This document shows positions 11,539 to 26,270 of a stretch of DNA of 64,000 bases, piece by piece. The DNA is from Phyllostachys edulis (lineage: Eukaryota; Streptophyta; Magnoliopsida; Poales; Poaceae): contig CM070563.1 in assembly GCA_036346405.1 (NCBI GenBank), positions 32,250,816 through 32,314,815 of the forward strand. The letters run 5' to 3'. Position numbers and translations under genes: made by a program. Numbering within the stretch: position 1 is the stretch's first letter; every line of letters begins with the position of its first letter. A model generated the notes under the pieces. That model was not told where the DNA came from. It saw nothing but the letters and a program-made list of their open reading frames with translations, and did no database searches.

Positions 11539-12546
11539 GTGAGATTTAAGAGTGGTGAGTGCAGGGTTATAGATTCCTCTAGTGAGCTTGTCTTTGAGAT
11601 CTCTAGGTTTGAGAGGATCTTTTGTGCTGATTTCAGTATCTCTTCTACTTCTAGCCCTAGGTGTCTTGTAGCTTCTGACTCTCATGATCTAGTGTTGTGG
11701 CATCGTAGGCTTGGACATATAGGCTTCGATCACTTGAATAGAGTCAGTAGTAAGGATTTGATTAGAGGTTTGCCTAGGCTGAAGGCTATTAGAGACCTTA
11801 TGTGCACACCCTGTAGACATGGTAAGATGGTTTCTGCTTCTCATCCACCTCTTACTCTAGTGATGACTGATGGACCTGGTCAGCTCTTGCACTTAGACAC
11901 TGTTGGTCCTTCTAGAGTTCAGTCAGCCGGTGGGAAATGGTATGTGCTTGTGATTGTGGATGATTACTCTAGGTATTCATGGTTTTATTTTCTGGTTTCT
12001 AAGGACAAGGCATTTGGCTTCTTTAGAGAGTTGGTCCTTAGACTTGCTGTTGAGCTTCCTGGAGCTTTGAGAGCCATTAGGAGTGACAATGGGACAGAAT
12101 TCAAGAATTCTTCCTTTACCACCTTTTGCACTGATAGGGGTATTGAGCACCAGTTTTCTTCACCTAGAGTTCCCCAGCAGAATGGCGTTGTAGAGAGGAA
12201 GAATAGGACCCTTGTAGAGATGGCCAGGACCATGCTAGATGAGCATTCCACACCTAGGAGGTTTTGGGCTGAGGCGATCTCTACTGCTTGTTATATTTCT
12301 AATAGGGTTTTCTTGAGATCTGTGATTGGTAAGACTTCTTATGAGCTCAGATTTGGTCATAAGCCCAAAGTATCTCATTTCAAGATTTTTGGTTGCAAGT
12401 GCTTCATTCTTAAACATGGCAACCTTGATAAATTTGAATCTAGATGTTCTAATGGCATATTTCTTGGATATCCTACTCATTTTCGTGGCTATCGTGTATT
12501 TAATTTTGACACTAACAAAGTTGTTGAGACTTGCGGTCACTTTTGA
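11539..12546 (+). pseudogene. Copia integrase
   Basis: This open stretch of 335 codons carries the HHCC zinc domain (WHRRLGHIGFDHL ... CTPCRHGK), then the DDE core (HLDTVGPSR, RSDNGTEF, NGVVERKNRT) and the Copia-type C-terminal part (FWAEAISTACYISNR, FGHKPKVSHFKIFGCKCF, GIFLGYP). The enzyme inserts element cDNA into the host genome. It ends at a TGA after a frameshift near 12540. All three acidic residues are present, so this domain is the best preserved of the element. Confidence 0.88.
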
Positions 12547-14410
12547 TGAGGCTAGTCCGGTACTAGACCCGATGATGCAGTACACGTGTTTCGAGAGCAT
12601 CTTCGCCGATGATGACTCGAGGATGAGGACCCAATCCATCCTCAAGTCTCTTTGACATGGTTGGAGAGCCCGCTTCTACTACATCGACTTTCAGATGAGT
12701 AGCCTCATCCTACCTTCACCGACGATCGAGTGGCTCGCTCCTACCACCACACCCATGAGGTAGAGGCCACTTCAAACCAGAGCTCCTCTTCAGATTCAAA
12801 TGACAAAGATCCACCGAGCAGATGATTGGGGATCTTCATGAGCGAGTCACTCGCCTCCAGTTCATTTCTCCCGATTCCCATGCACATTATGCTTTTGTTG
12901 CTTCTTTTGAACCCCGAGATGTCACCCATGCTCTTTCGATGCCTCTTGGGTCAATGCCATGCATGAAGAACTTGAAAATTTTGAAAGAAACAAAGTCCGG
13001 ACCTTAGTTGAACCTCCACCTAATTATAATGTAATTGGAACAAAATGGGTTTTCAAAAATAAGCAAAGTGAAGATGGGTTGGTAGTTCGCAATAAGGCTA
13101 GACTTGTAGCACAAGGGTATTCCTGTATAGGGCTTAGACTTTGAGGAGACCTTTGCTCCTCAGAGCTAGATTGGAAGCCATTCGCATTTTGTTAGCATTT
13201 ATGCATCCAAGGGCTTCAAGCTATTTCAAATGGATGTCAAAAGTACTTTTCTAAATGGCTTCATAGAAGAAGAGGTCTATGTCAAGCAACCACCTGGTTT
13301 TGAAAATCCTAAGTTCCCAAACCATGTTTTTAAACTCTCCAAAGCCTTGTATGGATTGAAGCAAGCCCCTAGAGCTTGGTATGATAGGCTTAAGAGTTTC
13401 TTGCTCAAAAATGATTTTAAAATGGGAATGGTTGATAAAACCTTGTTCACTCTCAAGCATGGCAGTGACTTTTTGATGGTTCAGATTTATGTGGATGACA
13501 TTATATTCGGTGGTTCTTCTTATGCTTTGGTGTCTAGATTTTCAGATTCTATGAGCAGGGAGTTCGAGATGAGCATGATGGGCGAATTGACCTTCTTCCT
13601 TGGTCTTCAAGTTAAGCAACTGAAAGAAGGCACCTTCATTCATCAAAGTAAGTATACAAAGCACCTTCTTCGGCGCTTCGACATGGGAAGCAGTAGGCCA
13701 ATGTCTACTCCCATTGCCACGACCACCGTGCTGGACACTGATGAGGATGGAGAGCCCGTGGACCGTATGAGTATCGCAGCATGATCGGCTCCTCCTCTAC
13801 CTCACAAATACGAGGCCGACATACAGCTTTGTTTGTGTGTCTGCGCCGATTTCAGTGCTTCCTCGTGCTTCTCATCGTCAAGCATTATGCTGCATCTTCC
13901 GTACCTTCAGACACTCTTGACTTTGGACTTTGGTATTTTTCTTCTTCTCGCTCTCTCCATTCGCGCTTTTTGTGATGCTGATTTTATGGGTGTAGAGTGG
14001 ATAGGAAGAGTACTTCAGCACTTGTCATTTCTTAGGCACATCCCTTATCTCTTGATCTTCTAGGAAACAATTCTTGCATTGCCCATCGCCGAGGCCGAGC
14101 ATGTAGTCAAGCCGATGAGTTGCTCTCGTGTTCTCTGGATCTTGTCTACTCAGGGGACTATGGGTTGTCTTTGGGTAGTGTTCTCTTTTCTCGTGATAAC
14201 ACTAGCGCCATTAATATTGCTAAAAACCCAAAGCAACATTCTAGGACTAAGCACATTGATGTTAGATATCATTTCCTTAGAGACCATGTAGAGAAGGGTG
14301 ATGTTGTGCTTCACTTTGTTGAGTCTCGAGCAAAGAAAGTTGCGGATATCTTCACTAAGGCTCTTGATTCTTCTCGTTTTGCTTCTTTATGGGAGAGTTG
14401 GGGTTGTTAG
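12547..14410 (+). pseudogene. Copia reverse transcriptase and RNase H (several frames)
   Basis: After a degenerate linker, reverse transcriptase begins near 12959 (MHEELENFERNKV, TKWVFKNKQ, ARLVAQGY). It breaks near 13130-13220 and resumes at 13230 with MDVKSTFLNG, PPGFENP, ALYGLKQAPRAWY and the catalytic YVDD box (QIYVDDIIFG) near 13485. A further break follows at 13784. RNase H sequence appears at 14120-14410 with NTSAINIAKNPKQHSRTKHID and ADIFTKALD. At least four frame changes make it non-functional as written. Confidence 0.85.
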
Positions 14411-15804
14411 TCCTCTTGGCCTGCTTTTGAGGGGAGTTTGTTCTTTTAGCATTCATTTGTATCATAATGCATTTTACAATTCAGCAACTTGCATTGTAAT
14501 ATAATCTTGTGGAGCTTTGATTATTATCCATGTATGACATGATTTCATGCTTTATACCCTGCCATGTCTTGTGCTAGGTTGCTAGACTTCTTTTATGGCT
14601 TTTTATGTATAGCTTAGCTTTTGCCATGCTAGCTTTATTATCTGTGAGCAAACTGAATCATAATATGACTTGTTGGATCTTGTGACTAGTTTTGTTTTAG
14701 TGATCCTCTTATGATTCATGCCATGTCGTATAGGCTTAATTGAGTTTTGAACTTATTCTGAGTTTTAAATTGAGCTATGATAATTCTTAAGTCAAGCAAA
14801 TGAAAAATGAGCTTTTATGTGCGAAAAAACTGATCTCACCAATTCTTTCTCATGAGACGGCTTGCCATTGCACTAGGCATGAACTCAGGGGGAGTTTTGG
14901 ATGACCCAGACTATTCTCTTAAGCTTTCATTGCTTGGGATGGTCGCAGTGAGGCTTGAGATCTAGCACAATGCTAAGAAAACAATTTGGCAATTGGTTGA
15001 AGCTTAGAAGGCAGTTGTGGATGGCTCCTAGTCCAGGACTTGCTTTACTAAGATAAAACCAATCATTTTCCGCAAAGTGCTCAAAGTGCTAAATTCTAAA
15101 TTCTTGAATAAATTGCTTCACAATTGATCTAAAAATGCTCAAAATTGACTCATTTTCTAGCTTCTGGCTCCATTTTGCTTATAGACATGGCCTGACTCAT
15201 TTTTGGATGCCTTTAGTTAAACTATGATCTTGAGCACCTTGTCATGTTGTCGATTCATTTAATCTCAGATTATTGCTATTTTGGCCTTAGCTTTGTTGTA
15301 CATGTTTTGCTACGATTGAACATAGTGTCTTCACATCATATGGTTTGGTGTAATACTTGTACAGTCTTCATGGATAATCTTCATGTCTCCTTTTGTTCAA
15401 GTTAAAAACAAAACAAAAAAAATGAAAAATTACAAATTTGCAGCCATTCCATTACATTCATGCTCTATCTTCTTCCATGCACCTTGATGAATCCATTGTC
15501 AAAGGGGGAGAAAGATTGGTCAAAAATGTTGTTTTAGAGCTTTTCATCTCAATGATCAAAGGTCAAATAGAATAATTGTTCTTTCATATGGACCTAAGTG
15601 AGATTTTTTGGCTATTCTTGGAAATTGAAGCTTTTGTGCTTTTTTTTGTTTTATCTCACTTGCTTATGCTATTCGAAGCCGCCTTGGTCATTTCCTTTGC
15701 TTTTTCTTGCATTTGGACCAAGTTGTGCCTTTTTAAAAATCATGAGTATTTTACTTTTCAAACCCCAAAACTACATTTTCTAAGAAATTGCCAATGTGTT
15801 CATC
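14411..15804 (+). other. Non-coding 3' internal region of the Copia element
   Basis: About 1.4 kb between the RNase H end and the polypurine tract. I see only AT-rich sequence with short meaningless frames. SIRE-type elements sometimes carry an envelope-like frame here, and none is recognisable. Confidence 0.6.
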
Positions 15805-15813
15805 AAGGGGAGA
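15805..15813 (+). promoter_or_regulatory. Polypurine tract of the Copia element
   Basis: aaggggaga lies one base before the 3' LTR, the normal site for plus-strand priming. Confidence 0.8.
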
Positions 15814-15814
15814 T

Positions 15815-17482
15815 TGTGGATATCATGGGATATGCCCATGATCTTAGGATGATGAAACAATTGGCAATGTTGCTTTTGGTTTGAAGTTTCACACGCCGCA
15901 AAGTTAAAAGGCTTGATCTTTAGCCATTTTGGGAATTTGGCGATAGATTGAGTTCATAGGCTATAGTGCATATATGTTACATATTGCATGTTTTCACTAA
16001 CGTGGGTCAAGTTGTGAAGAACTTGTTCCCGAATTCGTGTTTGCTTGTCTATTGCTGTGCAAGTGGCTTGCAGGTCAACGACGGTCAACGGCGAGGAGGA
16101 TCAGGACTAAGCATGGAGAGCCGAGGTCCGTAACGATCGTGGATGTCAAAGGTGAGGTCAAGTGACTCAAGCGTGGCGCAGAATGGACAAGGATGATCGA
16201 ACGGTAGTTCGGTCGATCGTTGATCAAGCGGTCGCGGGGTTGCAAGTGTTAAGGTGGTCCGGTGGGAACCGGATGGGAGAGACTTGCCGACACGATGAGA
16301 GCCGCCGGATCAACCTACACGTGGCGGCGGCGATTGCTTCAATCGATTGGACTCGGTCTTCGAAAAGATCGAGAAGGGGTATTTTGGTAATTTTACCAAA
16401 TATCACTGGTGACCTAATGCCAACCCGTGGCGCAAGGCGGTGCATCAAGAAGTGGATTAGGTCAAGAGAAGTGAAGACGGCGCTTTAAAATACGTGCGTG
16501 TGTGACCCGTTGTTGTTGGGCCTTAACGGGAGCCCATTAGGATTAACTCTCTAGAAGGTCTAAGCCTCCATATAAATAGGGGTGGTCAGAACGCAGCCCC
16601 AAGCATTCCATTTGAAAACCCTAGTTTGGTGTTAGGGTTTAGGGAAGAAAAGAGAGGCTTAGGCTCTAGAGAGATGGATTGTGTGTGCGCTCATGGATTG
16701 AGCTCTTGTCCTCCTTGAGGGAGTGGCTGTAACCACGAATCATCAATCATCAATCAATCCTTACAAGTTCTATGAGATGAGCTCTCTTCGTTCTTTTCTT
16801 GTTCTTGCACCTTATTTTGATGATTTTGAGTGCTTCCTTGATCCTGTGGTTTTTGGTTGATTTCGTGCCCTCTTACTCCTTGCTGGGATATGTGGGAACA
16901 TATCTAAGATCATCTAGATCATCAATCTCCCACGAGCAAGTGTTGGATCAAGTTTTCGTGTTTTGCTCGGTTTTGAACCCCCCTTCGATAAAACTGAAAA
17001 AGATAGAAACTTTGGCATGGATCTCTATGATCTTTGATTGGAATAGGTCCCTAATATCTTAGAGAATGTGTGTCTCAAATTTCGTGGAGTTTGGCCTTAC
17101 GGATCAAAAGTTAGACCAGTTTTAGTTTTAGTTTTCGAGCTGATTGTACTGTTCATCTACTCCCGAGGTCTCGACCGCCAGATGCTCGAGGTCGGTCCGG
17201 CTCGAGGTCCGACCACCAGATGCCTCGAGGTCGGCTCAGCTGAGAGGTCTGACCGCCCATTTGCCTGAGATCAGTCCGGCCTTTTGATTAAAATTTTGGT
17301 TTTTGGTTTTTTGCTTTGGGATTTTGTTGTGGGTTCAACACAAGTCCTCTACAATACTTGTATATTGATCTTCATAGCTTCCATAGCTAATGGAGTGATA
17401 TAGATGTTGAATCTAATCAAGGTGAAAAATAGAGAAAGCGTCTATTCACCCCCCCCCCTCTAGTCGCCTTTCCGGTCCTACA
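15815..17482 (+). repeat. 3' LTR of the SIRE-type Copia element
   Basis: Matches 6846-8513 end to end with scattered substitutions and small indels, and has its own TATA box at 16571. It ends CCTACA and is followed by the target duplication acctg. Confidence 0.93.
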
Positions 17483-18119
17483 ACCTGAACGGTTCCTTTG
17501 CCTTGTTTCCCATTTACTCTTTTTTCCCCTACGCCTATGCGGCTCCCAGGCCAGTCTATACCATCAGCAGCCACTACATGCGCGCCCAACAGTAATAACC
17601 CCTTTGCATCAATTCAGCCTCCTATCTATCTGTGATGCTTGTATGTGCTTTGCTCATGTGCCATTCGTCCGCTATGTCCTATAGGGGATCACTTCTGTCC
17701 AATTGTACGGCTCTAGTTTGCGCGACAAAACTGTAGGAGAAGGCTCTTGTCCAACAGGCGCCGGTTGTTTAATCTTCAAGGTTATATGCTGGCCTCATCT
17801 TTTCTAGACATTGTCCCCCGCGTATGACAGAAAACTTGTTCTATCTATGCCCAACATGTGTATTCTTTACGTATTTGGTTTTTCGATTTCTTAGAAATGT
17901 ATTGTGCAGACGCGATACCCAGAGGTCCATCTGTCGTCCCTGCCTTTTCCTTACCAACTGACTATGTCCAAATACTTAAAGGTCAGTTTGGTTTCCTTGG
18001 TTGGTTGCTGCAGATAATACCTTCCATTCACTTTGTATGCCTTATATTTTTTTTGAGGTCCTATTTCCAAATCCCATTCATTTGCAGACACATATTTAGG
18101 CTGTTCTTACTGCGATGCT
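17483..18119 (+). other. Helitron 5' region without a clear gene
   Basis: About 640 bp beyond the Copia element with no convincing domain. It is probably leader and intron sequence of the Rep-helicase gene. Confidence 0.45.
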
Positions 18120-18408
18120 CTCGATTATGTGTGCACACATTGTGCGGCTATTTACTGGTACCAAGAAAGGGTTTACAATCAAAGTGCGTCCACTCAGAGA
18201 TGTATTTTTTAAAACTTATGCTGCCGAGGCAGAAGAATTTCCCTACCATCATCCAGGCCGTGGCCAACACCGCTACGAGATCTTGTTTGTTTCAATGGTG
18301 GGCCGAGAACTAAGAAGTTCATGCGGTTGATCAGGGAATACAATGCTCTTTTTGCATTTACTTCCCTTGGAGTTCATGTTGACAGGAGCATCAACACTAG
18401 TGTAGGAC
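18120..18408 (+). pseudogene. Helitron Rep-helicase gene, N-terminal fragment
   Basis: Broken frames contain sequence typical of the region before the Helitron-like N domain. After the short basic segment near 18280 comes RLIREYNALFAFTSLGVHVD, which matches the conserved 'reYN..fAFtS.G' block. The frame then runs directly into the first tandem unit at 18409. Frameshifts near 18210 prevent a continuous product. Confidence 0.6.
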
Positions 18409-19680
<1,272 letters not shown>

Positions 19681-19764
19681 CTTACGTCTTTCGGATAAAC
19701 GGTGTTGTTCACCATCGTATTGGTTCACTTCTGCCAACTGATGGAAGCCGCCCTGAATATGCCC

Positions 19765-19837
<73 letters not shown>

Positions 19838-20924
19838 ACTCGAAATGAAGTGCGAATAGGCTCGCTATTTTCCGAGCTTCTCTCATTGATATGCTTGATA
19901 GATGCAATCCGTTGGTTAGGCAATTCAGATTGGCACGTGACCGCATGCTTTCTCCAAATTCTCTAGAAATTAGCATATGCCTCGTTGGTACAAACAAATC
20001 ACATGCAAGCCGCGATAGCCTCCCATGTTCCTTGAAGTTAATTTGCTTTGATTGTTGGAGATTTCCCCGATGTATCCACGCTTGACATTGTCGCATAAAC
20101 ACAAAGAAGGTGATTTCAAGCAAATATTACCGCTCCATCCGGCTTTGATGGCCCTGCAATAGCCCCTTCTATTCCCATATGGTGATAAGGGTTTCCACCT
20201 TAGCATCAAGTTCCGTCAGATCGACGATCTTAGTGCTACGATTTGTGAAGATGTTTCCATGCGCGAGTTCTATTGCTACTACTTGCACTACCGCGTGTGA
20301 GCCTAATGTTTATACCGCTCGTAGATTGTCGGACGGATAATTGTCAATTCCTTCTCTGCATAGAAGCAAACCGTCTTTCTTTCCATACTTTCAATCAAGA
20401 TAAGCTTAGGTCCGATACATACCAGGGTATAGCAGATGCTATTGCTCACAGGGCCCAAACTGGCAACGATGTCGGCATTAAAACGATATTGCCTGCTAGC
20501 TTTGTTGGCAGTAAAAGATACATGGCTCAGAACTATTATGACTCCATGGCTCTGTGTCGGTCATACAGTGCTCTAGACCTATTTACTACATTCACATGCA
20601 ATCCAAATTGGCCGGAAATAATTGACGCACTATGCCACTTAACTCCGCGATTCCCTTCGATAGATTTGATATTGTGACTCGGGTTTTCCATATGGAGTTG
20701 CAGGAATATCTCACTGACATTAAAGATGGCAGTGCTTATGGTCACATCTGAGCAGGTGCCTCTCCCTTGTCCTCACATCTATTCATGTACTCATTTTAGT
20801 TGATTTCTTACTAAGTTCCCTTCCTATCATTGGTTCTTTGTAGTGATATATACTACGGAATTCCAGAAAAGAGGACTCCCTCATGTACATGTGCTTAAAT
20901 GGCTCAAAGATCGAGGTGATGGAC
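19681..20924 (+). pseudogene. Rep segment unit 2 with (TA)n at 19768-19834
   Basis: Same content as unit 1 with a TA run of about 67 bp. Many CAG/CTG sites that are present in units 3 and 4 appear as CG here, for example ctcgaaatg at 19839 and the block near 20330. The unit ends with the HUH-containing exon at 20843-20924. Confidence 0.8.
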
Positions 20925-21004
20925 CTTACGTCTTTCGGATAAACGGTGTTGTTCACCATCGTATTGGTTCACTTCGCTTGGCGATGGAAGCCACTAATAT
21001 GCCC

Positions 21005-21043
<39 letters not shown>

Positions 21044-22127
21044 ACTCAGAATGAAGTGCAGAATAGGCTCGCTATTTTCCAGAGCTTCTCTCATTGATAT
21101 GCTTGACAGATGCAATCCGTTGGTTAGGCAATTCAGATTGGCATGTGACCGCATGCTTTCTCCAAATTCTCTAGAAATTAGCATATGCCTCGTTGGTACA
21201 AACAAATCACATGCAAGCCGCGATAGCCTCCCATGTTCCTTGAAGTTAGCTGCTTTGATTGTTGGAGATTTCCCTACCGATGTATCCACGTTTGACATTG
21301 TCGTACAAACACAGCAAGGTGATTTCAAGCAAATATTACCGCTCCATCCGGCTTTGATGGCCCTGCAATAGCCCCTTCTATTCCCATATGGTGATAAGGG
21401 TTTCCACCTTAGCATCAAGTTCCGTCAGATCGACGATCTTAGTGCTACGATTTGTGAAGATGTTTCCATGCGCGAGTTCTATTGCTACTACTTGCACTAC
21501 CGTGCAGGTGAGCCTAATGTTTATACCGCTCTGGTAGATTGTCAGACCAGATAATTGTCAATTCCTTCTCCTGCATAGAAGCAAACCGTCTTTCTTTCCA
21601 TACTTTCAATCAAGATAAGCTTAGGTCCGATACATACCAGGTATAGCGATGCTATTGCTCACAGGCCCAAAGCGCAACGATGTCGGATTAAAACGATATT
21701 GCTCGCTAGCTTTGTTGGCGATAAAAGATACATGGCTCAGAACTATTATGACTCCATGGCTCTGTGTCGGTCATACAGTGCTCTAGACCTATTTACTACA
21801 TTCACATGCAATCCAAATTGGCCGGAAATAATTGACGCACTATGCCACGAACACGCCAGTGCCCTCGATAGATTTGATATTGTGACTCGGGTTTTCCATA
21901 TGGAGTTGCAGAATATCTCACCGACATTAAAGATGGCGAGGCTTATGGTCACATCTGAGGTGTGCCTCTCCTTGTCCTCACATCTATTCATGTACTCATT
22001 TTAGTTGATTTCTTACTAAGTTCCTTCCTATCATTGGTTCTTTGTAGTGATATATACTATGGAATTCCGAAAAGAGGACTCCCTCATGTACATGTGCTTA
22101 AATGGCTCAAAGATCGAGGTGATGGAC
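20925..22127 (+). pseudogene. Rep segment unit 3 with the shortest (TA)n at 21008-21040
   Basis: The TA run is only about 33 bp and the frame after it reads DTQNEVQNRLAIF, the best-preserved version of that stretch. The second half has many small losses near 21640-21960, including CAG to CG at 21648, 21718 and 22066. Confidence 0.8.
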
Positions 22128-23408
<1,281 letters not shown>

Positions 23409-26270
23409 TACACCTGCTTTCATTGATAGCCTCATTTCAGCAGAGATACCAGATAGTTCTATTGATCCACTTGGTTATGCTCTTGTGGAAGAATTCATGA
23501 TGCATGGTCCATGCGGAGACCTTAATCCTAAATGTCCTTGCATGAAAAAAGGCCGATGCTCAAAATGGTATCCGAAGCAATACCAAAACGAGATGACTAT
23601 TGATGAAGATGGCTTCCCAATATACCGTCGTCGTGACGATGGCAGGTTCATTTTCAAGCATGGTGTTAGGCTTGATAATAGATGGGTTGTCCTACATAAC
23701 CTGCCAATGCTTAAAAAGTATCAAGCACATCTTAATGTTGAGTGGTGCAACAAGACAAACCTCATGAAATATCTTTTGAAGTATTGCATGAAGGGTCATG
23801 ATTGTGCTACCATGGCGTTCAGTGCAAACGACGCTTCACGGTCCTCTACTAGTAAAGTGAACAATACCCCATCTGACGAGATAGCCGAGTATGTTAGATC
23901 GAGCTATCTATCAACATGTGAAGCCAGTTGGCGATTGTTTGGCTTTGAAATTCATGATCGAATGCCTTCGATTGAATGCTTGGCTGTCCATTTACCTAGC
24001 ATGACAAGGGTTTCATTTACAAAAACTTCGGACTTGGCCAATGTACTCCAAGATCCCGACGTGTCTAAGAGCACATTGACTGAATGGTTCGTAACAAACC
24101 AACGCCATATAGAAGCTCACACCTACACTTACTGTGAGTTCCCGACAAAATGGACATGGAACGCTGATCGTAAAGTGTGGTCAAACTGTAAAAGAGGTAC
24201 TAAAATTGGAAGGTTAATGCACGTTCACCCGGGCACTAGAGAACTTTTTTATTTGAGGATGTTACTCATGGTTGTACGTGGTGCCACATGTTACCAAGAC
24301 CTAAGAACATATGAAGGCGTTGTGTATGAAACTTTTCATCAAACATGTCATGCACGTGGCCTCATCGGTGATGATACTGAATGGTTTTCGCTATTTAACA
24401 AGGCCATTGTGTGGGCGACATCTTCACAGCTCAAGCATCTTTTCATGTCTGTTATACAATATAATAACGTAGCTAATATACATATGCTATTCAATAAATA
24501 CCGGCGTAACATGGCTGACGACATCATGTACAAGATGTCCCGCTCCCTCGGTATGCGCACATGTACAGTGTCTGCCTACTCACTCCAAGTACAATTGTTG
24601 AAAGAACTAGATTCTCTTTTTTCTAATAATGGTCTTTCTTTGTCAGCCTATAATCTCCCAGTACCACCTGACAAATATGAACACAGCCTTGGTAACAGGC
24701 TTATTGCAGAGGAGATCTGTTATGATAGATTCAAACTTGAGACACAATCAATGTCTATGTATGACAGCCTAAACAGTGAGCAACGCCTTATCTACGATAA
24801 GATCATGCACTGTATCTCCAATGCCCAGCCATGTTTCTATTTTGTGTCTGGATATGGAGGCACAGGCAAAACATTCCTCTGGAATTCGATCATCTCCAAT
24901 ATAAGATCACAAGGCAATATCGTACTAGCCATTGCTTCATCGGGAGTTGCTTCCTTATTATTACCCGGTGGCCGGACCGCACACTCGCGCTTTCGGATCC
25001 CTCTTGTAATAGATGATCAAAGCCTTTGTAATATCCGCCGTGGTATGATGCTTGGAGAACTCATAAACAAAACTGCCTTGGTTTTGTGGGACGAAACCCC
25101 AATGACACACAGACGATGTTTTGAGGCACTCGATCATACTATGCGAGATGTCCTTTCCTCGGACAACCCTACAAACGCAGATATTCCATTCGGTTGGAAA
25201 CCTATAGTACTCGGTGGAGATTTCAGGTAGGTATTACCGGTCATTGAAGGAGGAACACGTATAGACACTATTGCAGCTTCTCTTATCAGGTCACCACTAT
25301 GGAAACATGTTGAGATCCTTCGTCTCACCATAAACATGCGTCTTACCACATCGTCTTGTACTGCTACTGACCAAAACGCCCTAGCTGACTTCGCACGATG
25401 GGTGCTTGACATTGGCGAAGGTCGTATTCCTATGAAGAGGCACATAGGAGAAACACATGCATCATGGATACAGATACCTCCTGATTTATTGCTTAAACCT
25501 TCTGGTGATAACTTGGATGCAATTGTTGATGCTGTTTATGATAAATTCACTCAAAATTACAATTCAATTCCTTACCTGGCATCCCATGCCATTGTATCCC
25601 CACTAAACAGTTCTGTTGACAAAATTAATGCTTCGGTCCTTCAAAAAGTACCGGGACCTTCTAGAGAATACCTAAGTTACGACACCGTTAGTGACGTCCT
25701 TGACCATCCATCTAATCTTGAGTTATTGTATCCCACCGAGTTCCTTAATTCAATAAGTGTCAGAAATTTCCCGGACCATGTCCTTTCGCTAAAAATTGGA
25801 GTGCCCGTTGTTCTTCTAAGAAATATAAACCAAACAATGGGATTATGTCAGGGACACACATGTGCTTGAAGCTAAAATTATGACAGGGACACACATCGGT
25901 GAAATGGTTTGCATACCAAGAATAGTTCTTAACTCAAAAAATCAAAGATGGTTGTTTACATTGCAACGATGCAACGACGGCAGTTCCCAGTTAGGTTATG
26001 CTATGCAATGACAATAAATAAATGCCAGGGACAAACGCTTCAAAAAGTCAGCATCTATTTAAAGAACCTAGTTTTCAGTCATGGCCAGCTCTACGTTGCC
26101 GTATCCAGGGTGATATCAAGACAAGGACTAAGTATTTTAATTGAAAATGAAGATGGCTCGACTGGATCAGAGAAAAGAAATGTTGTATACGATGATTTTC
26201 AGCACACTGCTCATTTCCAGTTGCAATACTCATGAAACTAACTATCCTCTTTATGTTCCATTTTACCCAG

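Larger units (their letters stand above)
6846..17482 (+). mobile_element. Complete SIRE-type Copia LTR retrotransposon
   Basis: Two LTRs of equal length (1668 bp) begin TGTGGATATC and end CCTACA, and they are flanked by an exact 5-bp duplication, acctg, at 6841-6845 and 17483-17487. The primer-binding site follows the 5' LTR and a polypurine tract precedes the 3' LTR. The order gag, integrase, reverse transcriptase, RNase H is that of Copia. Long LTRs, a long coiled-coil gag and a second zinc knuckle after gag point to the SIRE/Maximus lineage. The coding region has in-frame stops and frameshifts, so the copy is not autonomous as written. It inserted into DNA contiguous with the Helitron region that follows. 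Confidence 0.93.
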
